From: Leptolyngbya sp.
GTDB taxonomy: Bacteria; Cyanobacteriota; Cyanobacteriia; Leptolyngbyales; Leptolyngbyaceae
Length of the DNA stretch: 42,278 bases
Reading direction: 5' to 3'
NCBI GenBank assembly: GCA_003249025.1
Contig: QBMH01000013.1
Location: 1-42,278 of the forward strand
Positions 36,801-42,278 of this stretch are shown here, in pieces; the stretch's first letter is position 1, and the number at the start of each line of letters is the position of its first letter. Under the pieces are notes generated by a model, which did no database searches, had not been told where the DNA came from, and was given only the letters and a program-made list of their open reading frames with translations. Made by a program: the position numbers and the translations under genes.

Positions 36801-36965
36801 CAACGACTTTGCGTCAATCTGAATGGCAACAGCAGCTTAGTTGGAGGCTACACGCTAGCCAACAATGCTGCATTTGGCGCAGGTTCTCAACTGCAAGTGG
36901 TTTTGGGCGCAAACACCGGAGCCGTAACCCAAACCAACACCACCGCTGTGGGCACGTGTCCTTGA
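33888..36965 (+). CDS. Outer-membrane beta-barrel (inverse-autotransporter-like) plus right-handed beta-helix protein
   Basis: This is a protein of about 1025 aa. A signal peptide (MRRRSHCVYGGLLFAIAIAH, cut near AKAQ) precedes an N-terminal ~250-residue domain with alternating strands and motifs such as GGSLVLGYRAYQ, YGAYLAYDNRD, QVGLGLETLGEGWDARINGY and IPAG, which recall the inverse-autotransporter barrel of intimin/invasin. From about residue 315 a parallel beta-helix begins (GGDGTFENPFG), with many PbH1 turns of the form NxIxNTxxQGIVVxxxxG. It is probably an outer-membrane-anchored surface protein exporting a beta-helix passenger, perhaps binding or cleaving polysaccharide. The ATG at 33888 has GAGGGA 7 nt upstream, so it is chosen over a TTG at 33873. 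No catalytic site is identified. Confidence 0.85.
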   Translation: MRRRSHCVYGGLLFAIAIAHPAKAQPNEVAPIPTSTKAADLVITPRVGVGYTTPGGGYDGFANIQGFIPLMQTPGKSLLFLDGRFLLDNNANPGGSLVLGYRAYQSAANRIYGAYLAYDNRDTGSNVFSQVGLGLETLGEGWDARINGYIPAGSTRQTVRETAIASNYAVSSTRFQTNSLLASGTRQQLTIRDVEAAMAGFDAEVGGRLVKFPDDGGDLRGYGGLYYLSAAGSPRVGGVRGRLEARVTDNLLLGVAVQHDGLFGTNVFGTISLTLPGVRPKGAAPKSLLARMAESPTRIGTIAIDQQREITNITAPFTDLAIDNPATGQPYFFQHVIVGRSGGDGTFENPFGIVQSALNATRSDGNSIVYVQAGNNSGIPAFTVRDRVQVLSTFPAQIIPAAFQGQRIPDLQLPLSNLGAIRPNVTGTVTMQNDTVLSGFNITSATGAGVTFSNVRNVEIRDNVISNTADAGVLGNGVNTLLLLRNQINRATNQGVYIQNASGTVNLISNQVSGTVGGTTTISNPITNDVSFTNPLGGGVITIPNPGSIIPLPSGQGIVVGSVNGTTNILDNTIVNTATQGIVVLNATGNLAIANNSIANTIGADAPVTVPTIGTLNIPSGQGIVVGGANGTTNISGNTVSNTRGQGLTLAGASGTVTIANNTLTKTLDQGLTLAGTAATVSITNNLISEVGTRAFTTPPIAALGGVAFNIATGQGIFVAGATGSLTISNNTIERVDGSVPVNPLPIPPGGQGLVLGNFSGQLDFTLSNNQIRNNFNDGVFMTFANTATATVTIRGNTIENNGILPTPVPIRGDGIAIAADQNASISNLLIENNLIQNNGDDGIDLRLGSLFPLGAANAQVTGNIRNNTVTINTTPLLANTFAGIQVEARGRTEARVTIENNTVNANNPAAQAINLQTFGVTPILVFLVGGSNPLISANVRFNTLTGPGNPGFRALTGLDNVPLNFAFNNPQRLCVNLNGNSSLVGGYTLANNAAFGAGSQLQVVLGANTGAVTQTNTTAVGTCP

Positions 36966-37071
36966 GCCATTAGGAACTTTCATTCAATTGGCATGAGAAA
37001 ACGCATAGCGCCAAATAGCGAATCCAAAGGTCAGGATAGACGTGTAACGTTGCTAATAAAAGGACTCTTCC

Positions 37072-38289
37072 ATGACTGAACCCAGGGCAAACACGGTCGT
37101 ACCCGCTCAAACAACCGCGATCGCCTACAACATCGAGCAAGCCGTTCGGGAACGCTATGAAGCTGGAGCGCAAGAACCAGAAGCATTGTTGTGTTGCCCA
37201 ACGGATGGCTACGACTCCTCCTATTTAGAACGATTGCCCCAAGAAATCATCGAAAAAGATTATGGCTGTGGTGATCCGACTCGCTATGTGAATCTGGGTG
37301 AAACCGTGGTGGATTTAGGGTCGGGAGCCGGAAAAAACTGCTACATTTTGGCACAACGGGTGGGTGCAGCGGGGCAAGTCATTGGTGTAGATTTCAACGA
37401 AGAAATGTTAGCCCTATCGCGCAAATATTTAGAAGAAATGGGTGACAAACTGGGCTATCGCAATCTGGAATTTGTCAAAGGCAAAATTCAAGACTTAGCC
37501 CTAAACCTCGATCGCATGGAGTCGTGGTTGCAGCAAAATCCGATTACGACCCTGGAGGGTGTTGCCGCCTTTGAAACAGAGCGCGATCGCCTCCGCAGTC
37601 AGACCCCACTCATCGCCAGCGATAGTATCGATGTCGTTATCTCCAACTGTGTACTGAACCTGGTTCGCCCTCAAGATAAACAGCAGTTATTTGCCGAGAT
37701 TTTTCGCGTCCTAAAACGAGGTGGACGGGCAGTCATTTCAGATATCGTGTGCGATGAAGACCCCACTCCAACCATTCTCAACGACCCCAAACTTTGGAGC
37801 GGATGCATTGCCGGAGCATTTCGTGAACACACTTTCTTGGAAATGTTTGAACAAGCGGGTTTCCACGGTATCGAAATTTTGACGCGGCAAGAAGAACCGT
37901 GGCAAGTGATTGATGGCATCGAGTTTCGATCGCTCACAGTGCGGGCTTACAAAGGGAAACAAGGTTTATGCTTGGAACGGAATCAAGCTGTGATTTATAA
38001 AGGTCCCTGGAAATCCGTCCAAGATGATGATGGTCATACGCTTTATCGGGGTCAACGGATGGCAGTCTGCGACAAAACCTTTCAGCTTTATACTGACCCA
38101 CGCAGTCCCTATCATCAAGACATGATTCCTGTCTTACCTCATGCCACCATTCCACTCGAATCCGCTCCGGTGTTCGATTGCTCACGAGATTCCCTACGTC
38201 ACCCCCGCGAAACCAAGGGCGTAAATTACCGCGATACGATCGCCGATACTGGCAGCGCATGTTGCGATCCAGCCACCAATTGTTGTTAA
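37072..38289 (+). CDS. ArsM-like SAM methyltransferase with cysteine-rich C-terminus
   Basis: This 405-aa protein has a Rossmann methyltransferase core (VVDLGSGAGKNCYILAQRVG, VIGVDFNEEML). Three cysteines at positions matching the arsenic-binding cysteines of ArsM are seen: C66 (YGCGDP), C193 (ISNCVLNL) and C245 (SGCIAGA). C41-C42 and the C-terminal CCDPATNCC (397-405) add further thiols. The C-terminal domain contains MAVCDKTFQLYTD, as in longer bacterial ArsM relatives. It is probably an arsenite S-adenosylmethionine methyltransferase or close relative, acting in the cytoplasm in arsenic or metalloid detoxification. AAGGA is about 7 nt before the ATG. It has no arsenic gene neighbours here, so the substrate remains inferred. 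Confidence 0.8.
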   Translation: MTEPRANTVVPAQTTAIAYNIEQAVRERYEAGAQEPEALLCCPTDGYDSSYLERLPQEIIEKDYGCGDPTRYVNLGETVVDLGSGAGKNCYILAQRVGAAGQVIGVDFNEEMLALSRKYLEEMGDKLGYRNLEFVKGKIQDLALNLDRMESWLQQNPITTLEGVAAFETERDRLRSQTPLIASDSIDVVISNCVLNLVRPQDKQQLFAEIFRVLKRGGRAVISDIVCDEDPTPTILNDPKLWSGCIAGAFREHTFLEMFEQAGFHGIEILTRQEEPWQVIDGIEFRSLTVRAYKGKQGLCLERNQAVIYKGPWKSVQDDDGHTLYRGQRMAVCDKTFQLYTDPRSPYHQDMIPVLPHATIPLESAPVFDCSRDSLRHPRETKGVNYRDTIADTGSACCDPATNCC

Positions 38290-38451
38290 GTTCAGAATGT
38301 CGTATCTAGCTGGATTCGTTGTCTAGGTTGAACGACAAGTTGACGAAACTGAAGCATGACCATGAGACGTGCCAGGGAGGGAGGATGTTAGTATAACGAC
38401 CCAGCGCAGATCACCTTTTCTTTCCCCCGCCAAAGTCAGCCGCACCTAACG

Positions 38452-38483
38452 CCTGACACCCGACACCTGACACCCGACACCTG
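38452..38483. repeat. Heptamer tandem repeat upstream of lipA
   Basis: The 14-mer CCTGACACCCGACA is present twice plus a partial third. A 15-nt core is shared with linker 1 of the TPR/GT gene. Confidence 0.9.
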
Positions 38484-38526
38484 CCTCTTTGATACACTAA
38501 ACCCATACACACACCAGGATTTGAAC

Positions 38527-39420
38527 GTGGTTGTTAAGCCAGAATGGTTACGAGTTAAAGCGCCTCAGTGGGAACGGGTTGGCAAAGTCAAAGACGTTCT
38601 GCGGGATTTAGGGCTGAATACGGTCTGTGAAGAAGCCTCTTGCCCCAACATTGGCGAATGCTTTAGTCATGGCACTGCCACTTTCTTGATTATGGGTCCT
38701 GCCTGCACTCGTGCCTGCCCCTATTGCGATATTGACTTTGAAAAGAAACCGCAGCCGCTTGACCCCACGGAACCCGATCGCCTTGCGGAAGCAGTTCGCC
38801 GGATGCGCCTAAATCATGTGGTAGTGACTTCGGTGAATCGGGATGACTTGCCCGATGGTGGTGCTTCTCAGTTCGATCGCTGCATTCACGCCATTCGCGC
38901 TGCATCCCCCGGCACGACGATCGAAGTGCTGATTCCTGACCTTTGCGCCAATTGGAACGCCCTAGAGATCATTCTCAACGCCAACCCAGATGTGCTAAAC
39001 CACAACACTGAAACGATCGCGCGCCTCTATCGTCGGGTTCGCCCCCAAGGAGACTATGGGCGATCGCTGGAATTACTGCGCCGCACCCGTGAACTTGCCC
39101 CTTGGGTCTATACCAAAAGCGGCATCATGGCAGGCTTGGGTGAAACCGATGAAGAAGTGAAACAAGTCATGCATGACCTGCGGCAAGCGGATTGTGACAT
39201 TCTCACCATTGGTCAATATCTCCAGCCCAGCCAAAAGCACTTAGGAGTCCAAGACTTCATCACGCCGGAGCAGTTCGATGCATGGCGTGATTATGGCGAA
39301 TCCATCGGCTTTCTACAAGTGGTGTCTTCTCCTCTCACCCGCAGTTCCTACCACGCCGAACAGGTGCGCGCCCTCATGGAACGCCACCCACGCAGTACAG
39401 GTTTGAGTGATAAGGTTTGA
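38527..39420 (+). CDS. lipA: Lipoyl synthase
   Basis: This is a 297-aa radical SAM enzyme that inserts two sulfur atoms into octanoyl groups. The auxiliary cluster cysteines are C34, C39 and C45 ([12 protein letters not shown]); the radical SAM cluster is C60-C64-C67 (CTRACPYC). The C-terminal RSSYHA motif supplies the serine ligand. The GTG at 38527 ([17 protein letters not shown]) fits the family, with AGGA 7 nt upstream. A TTG two codons earlier has only 1 nt spacing and is rejected. It ends directly against gpsA. Confidence 0.96.
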   Translation: MVVKPEWLRVKAPQWERVGKVKDVLRDLGLNTVCEEASCPNIGECFSHGTATFLIMGPACTRACPYCDIDFEKKPQPLDPTEPDRLAEAVRRMRLNHVVVTSVNRDDLPDGGASQFDRCIHAIRAASPGTTIEVLIPDLCANWNALEIILNANPDVLNHNTETIARLYRRVRPQGDYGRSLELLRRTRELAPWVYTKSGIMAGLGETDEEVKQVMHDLRQADCDILTIGQYLQPSQKHLGVQDFITPEQFDAWRDYGESIGFLQVVSSPLTRSSYHAEQVRALMERHPRSTGLSDKV

Positions 39421-39423
39421 GTG

Positions 39424-40404
39424 ATGAATGATCCAATCCCTCTCCCTTTCTCCCTTCCCCTTTTCCCTTTTCCCTTAACGATCGCCATTCTCGGTGCCGG
39501 AGCTTGGGGAACCACTCTGGCAACCTTAGCTTCCCAACAAAGGCATAGGGTGCGGCTATGGTCGCGACAAGGTGAGGAATCCTTGCAGTCTGTGTTAGCT
39601 GGGGCAGACATGATAGTTTCTGCCGTGTCGATCAAAGGGGTGCGGCAGGTGGCGGAGCAAGTGCGATCGCTGCAAATTTCGCCCAATGTCATCCTCGTTT
39701 CTGCCACTAAAGGGCTTGACCCCGATTCCGGCAGCGAAGCAGAATTACCTTGCTTACCGTCGCAAATCTGGCAGGCAGCCTTCCCTGATCACCCCGTGGT
39801 GGTGCTATCGGGACCCAATCTTTCAGCAGAAATTCAAGAACACTTGCCCGCTGCAACGGTGGTTGCCAGTGCCAACGAAATGGCGGCTGAACGGGTACAG
39901 CAGGCACTTTCTTCCAACAGATTTCGGGTTTACACGAATGCTGATGTTTTAGGGGTGGAGTTGGGCGGCATTTTGAAAAATGTGATCGCGATCGCCGTGG
40001 GTGCCTGCGACGGTTTGCAACTGGGCACCAATGCCAAAGCTGCTTTGGTCACTCGTGGTTTAGCAGAAATCATCCGCATCGGCACCGATTGGGGCGCTAA
40101 ATCCGAAACTTTTTACGGTTTATCAGGACTTGGCGACCTGCTTGCTACCTGTAATAGCGCCCTCAGCCGCAACTATCAAGTCGGTTACGGCTTGGCTCAA
40201 GGAAAACCCTTGTCCGCTGTATTGGAATCTCTACAAGGCACGGCTGAAGGCATCAATACAACCCAAGTTCTGATGCGCCTTGCCAGCCAACAGCAGATCG
40301 CCCTGCCCATTTCTCATCAGGTTGATCAATTGCTCCAAGGAAAGATTACGCCCCAAGCCGCTCTTAAAGCTTTAATGCTGCGCGATCGCAAATCTGAAAA
40401 TTGA
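39424..40404 (+). CDS. gpsA: NAD(P)-dependent glycerol-3-phosphate dehydrogenase
   Basis: This 326-aa protein reduces dihydroxyacetone phosphate to sn-glycerol-3-phosphate for lipid synthesis. The NAD-binding loop is ILGAGAWGTTLA; other motifs are VSATKGLD, VVLSGPNLSAEIQ, GGILKNVIAIAVGACDGLQL and YGLSGLGDLLATC. The first ~18 residues (PIPLPFSLPLFPFPL) are encoded by a pyrimidine-rich short tandem repeat and replace the usual short start before the first beta strand. The lipA TGA is followed at once by GTG (39421) and ATG (39424), so translation is probably coupled. Confidence 0.95.
   Translation: MNDPIPLPFSLPLFPFPLTIAILGAGAWGTTLATLASQQRHRVRLWSRQGEESLQSVLAGADMIVSAVSIKGVRQVAEQVRSLQISPNVILVSATKGLDPDSGSEAELPCLPSQIWQAAFPDHPVVVLSGPNLSAEIQEHLPAATVVASANEMAAERVQQALSSNRFRVYTNADVLGVELGGILKNVIAIAVGACDGLQLGTNAKAALVTRGLAEIIRIGTDWGAKSETFYGLSGLGDLLATCNSALSRNYQVGYGLAQGKPLSAVLESLQGTAEGINTTQVLMRLASQQQIALPISHQVDQLLQGKITPQAALKALMLRDRKSEN
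39438..39476. repeat. Short tandem repeat forming the gpsA N-terminal codons
   Basis: Pyrimidine tract with CCCCTTTTCCCTTTTCCC at 39457-39474, an exact reverse complement of 19592-19609 in cobN. Confidence 0.85.
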
Positions 40405-40885
40405 TAAAACCAGGGAATGGCGAATGGTAACTCAAAACTCCTCCCTCATCTGAATGCAAGCAGGTTTCCTGATATTTCACGGTTTCCTAATCAAACAAAC
40501 CGTCATTCAAAGCCTTAGTAAAGATGCCGGATTAGGCTGTCAAAGTCAGGAAAGAAGCAAGAGGGTGATGTAGGTTAGCGTATGCCTTGATTCAAGTCAC
40601 GACCCGTTGCTTGATAGCTCCCTATACTAACCAAAACGCAGCAACTGTTGTAAAAGTCAGTTTTTTCTGACACCAGCCAATTTCTGCTTTTTTAGGTATT
40701 GGATGCGGCAATCTAAGACTGGTTATGTGACTGAGCGATCGCATAATTCTGACCGTTTATGTTGACAGCTTCAAAAAGGGATCATTACGGAACCCTAAGC
40801 CGTGTTCATCAGTCCCCCCTGAAGGGAACACTACTTTTATATCTGACTGAAGCTAATTCTTATCTGGAGCAACCGAGACGAGACT
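40405..40885. other. Spacer upstream of sigC
   Basis: About 480 bp form the leader region of sigC. The only structure I see is a hairpin at 40802-40831, listed separately. No protein-coding frame looks convincing. Confidence 0.4.
40802..40831 (+). promoter_or_regulatory. Hairpin in the sigC 5' region
   Basis: GTGTTC (40802-40807) pairs with GAACAC (40826-40831), with an inner CAG/CTG pair around a C-rich loop. It is 55 bp before the start codon. It is not followed by a long T-run; a regulatory or operator role is only possible. Confidence 0.35.
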
Positions 40886-42133
40886 ATGCCAGCAACAACT
40901 TTCTACGCTGAAGCAGACTACGACGAGCAACAAGTGTATTCCCAACGTTTTCAGCCGAGTAGCCCTAACGCTGAAGACCCCCCGATTGATGCGATGGATT
41001 TGGACATCGATACTGTTGATCCTGACAGTTTCTATCGAGCCGCCTCTCCCCGCACAACCGATCTTGTTCGTTTGTATCTCCAAGAGATTGGGCGTGTTCG
41101 CTTGCTAGGACGAGACGAAGAAGTTTCAGAAGCTCAGCGAGTGCAGCGCTATATGGCTTTACTAGAGTTGCGCGCACAAGCGGTAGAACAAGAAACGGGA
41201 GCGATTCAGCAGTATGTCAAATTGGTGGAAGCCCACGATCGCCTCACCTCCCAACTCGGACATCGCCCTTCCTTAGAACGCTGGGCAACCGAAGGTGGCG
41301 TAGATATGACGGAACTCAAGCCTAGTTTGGCAGCCGGAAAACGCCATTGGGCAGCGATCGCAAATCTACCCGTGGATGAGCTAGAGCGCATCCAAACTGA
41401 AGGCAGCCGTGCGAAAGAACACATGATTAAGGCGAATTTACGCTTGGTCGTCTCTGTTGCCAAAAAGTATCAAAATCGCGGATTAGAACTCCTAGACTTG
41501 ATTCAGGAAGGCACCCTAGGCTTAGAACGCGCCGTAGAAAAATTTGACCCCACCAAAGGCTATCGCTTTAGCACCTATGCTTACTGGTGGATTCGCCAAG
41601 GCATTACCCGCGCGATCGCCACTCAAAGCCGCACGATTCGCCTACCCGTCCACGTTACCGAAAAACTGAACAAAATCAAAAAAGCGCAGCGCAAAATCTC
41701 TCAAGAGAAAGGACGCACCGCCAGTATTGAAGACATTGCCCTTGAACTAGACATGACCGCCACCCAAGTCAGGGAAGTGCTGCTGCGGGTGCCCCGCTCC
41801 ATTTCTTTGGAAACCAAGGTAGGTAAGGAAAAAGATACGGAACTGGGCGATCTGCTGGAAACGGACGAAATCACACCAGAAGAGACCCTCATGCGAGAGG
41901 CTCTCCGCCGCGACTTGCAGCAGCTACTCGCAGACCTCACCACCCGCGAACGGGATGTCATCCAAATGCGGTTTGGCTTGGGCGACGGACAACCCTACTC
42001 CTTGGCTGAAATTGGTCGGGCGCTAGAGTTATCTCGTGAGCGAGTTCGCCAGATTGAGGCAAAAGCGCTGCAAAAACTGCGTCAACCCAAACGCCGCAAC
42101 CGCGTCCGCGACTACCTCGAAGCGCTGGGTTAA
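40886..42133 (+). CDS. sigC: Group 2 RNA polymerase sigma-70 factor, probably SigC
   Basis: This 415-aa sigma factor begins MPATTFYAEADYDEQQ, like cyanobacterial SigC. Region 1.2 is DLVRLYLQEIGRVRLLGRDE; region 2 is HMIKANLRLVVSVAKKYQNR, followed by LDLIQEGTLGLERAVEKFDP and YRFSTYAYWWIRQGITRAI; region 4 has SLAEIGRALELSRERVRQIE. It directs core polymerase to -10/-35 promoters. Group 2 factors are non-essential and respond to carbon, nitrogen and heat conditions. GAGACGAG lies just before the ATG. It is monocistronic with its own terminator. SigC rather than another group 2 member is inferred from the N-terminus. Confidence 0.9.
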   Translation: MPATTFYAEADYDEQQVYSQRFQPSSPNAEDPPIDAMDLDIDTVDPDSFYRAASPRTTDLVRLYLQEIGRVRLLGRDEEVSEAQRVQRYMALLELRAQAVEQETGAIQQYVKLVEAHDRLTSQLGHRPSLERWATEGGVDMTELKPSLAAGKRHWAAIANLPVDELERIQTEGSRAKEHMIKANLRLVVSVAKKYQNRGLELLDLIQEGTLGLERAVEKFDPTKGYRFSTYAYWWIRQGITRAIATQSRTIRLPVHVTEKLNKIKKAQRKISQEKGRTASIEDIALELDMTATQVREVLLRVPRSISLETKVGKEKDTELGDLLETDEITPEETLMREALRRDLQQLLADLTTRERDVIQMRFGLGDGQPYSLAEIGRALELSRERVRQIEAKALQKLRQPKRRNRVRDYLEALG

Positions 42134-42168
42134 GTTTCTCCTCTCTCCTAACTGCAAGAACAACGCCG

Positions 42169-42192
42169 GGGATAGTTCGCTATCCCTTTTTT
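42169..42192 (+). terminator. Rho-independent terminator of sigC
   Basis: GGGATAG, loop TTCG, CTATCCC forms a perfect 7-bp stem followed by TTTTTT. It lies 35 bp after the sigC stop. Confidence 0.92.
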
Positions 42193-42278
42193 CATTGACT
42201 GGGATAAACAGAAGATAAGCAGCCTTAACGGGTGACAAGGCAACTCAAAGCTATAGGGGACAAAGCTTTGAGAAAATG

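Noticed and set aside
40802-40831. Terminator upstream of sigC
   Set aside because: The hairpin is not followed by a sufficient T-run and gpsA ends 400 bp earlier, so it is listed only as a possible regulatory structure.
42193-42278. Possible start of a further gene at the right edge (ATG at 42276)
   Set aside because: No coding sequence after it is in the window and no ribosome-binding site is clear.

Overview
The window looks like a piece of a cyanobacterial chromosome, probably from a filamentous or Leptolyngbya/Oscillatoria-like lineage. The octamer GCGATCGC (HIP1) is scattered very densely through genes and spacers. The window also carries psaD (photosystem I), a SigC-type group 2 sigma factor, cobN beginning with the usual cyanobacterial N-terminus, a CHASE2 diguanylate cyclase, a PEP-CTERM protein and a pentapeptide-repeat protein. 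Heptanucleotide short tandem repeats of the kind known from cyanobacterial spacers occur at many places. The genus cannot be fixed from the sequence.

Layout: (1) 1-9437, minus strand: a very large TPR/glycosyltransferase polyprotein (2410 aa) followed 24 bp later by a DNA adenine methyltransferase with an HsdR-type N-terminal domain, which runs off the left edge. (2) 9.7-11.7 kb: a Crp-family regulator convergent with an intact Nramp metal transporter (mntH). (3) 11.7-13.4 kb: a degraded stretch holding a frameshifted mntC-like remnant, a possible small secreted ORF, a possible transposase start, a small gene plus frameshifted retropepsin pair, and the C-terminal stub of an ABC-F ATPase. (4) 13.5-16.3 kb: a membrane-anchored pentapeptide-repeat protein, a palindrome-rich spacer, and a PEP-CTERM protein lying between two copies of a ~60 bp dispersed repeat. 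(5) 16.3-26.4 kb: housekeeping genes, namely purQ divergent from cobN, then yqeK-rsfS-purN, a zinc metallopeptidase, psaD, an unknown protein, and an HTH/GrpE-like protein. (6) 26.7-32.3 kb: an AMIN-domain serine hydrolase, a nested insertion-sequence pair (IS5-type inside a decayed IS701-like element) and a CHASE2-PAS-GGDEF cyclase. (7) 32.4-42.2 kb: argJ, an outer-membrane beta-barrel/beta-helix protein, an ArsM-like methyltransferase, lipA-gpsA and sigC with a clear terminator.

How the genes work together: purQ and purN belong to purine synthesis but are unlinked here. yqeK and rsfS form the conserved pair linked to nucleotide stress and ribosome silencing. lipA and gpsA abut and are probably co-translated. 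mntH with the mntC remnant suggests a change in manganese uptake. The TPR/glycosyltransferase protein, PEP-CTERM protein, AMIN hydrolase and beta-helix protein all concern the envelope or surface.

The most distinctive signal is that heptamer repeats resembling intergenic ones have been absorbed in frame into several proteins: three interdomain linkers and a recurrent loop of the 2410-aa protein, one loop of CobN, and the N-terminus of GpsA. Exact 18-nt and 15-nt matches link coding and non-coding copies.
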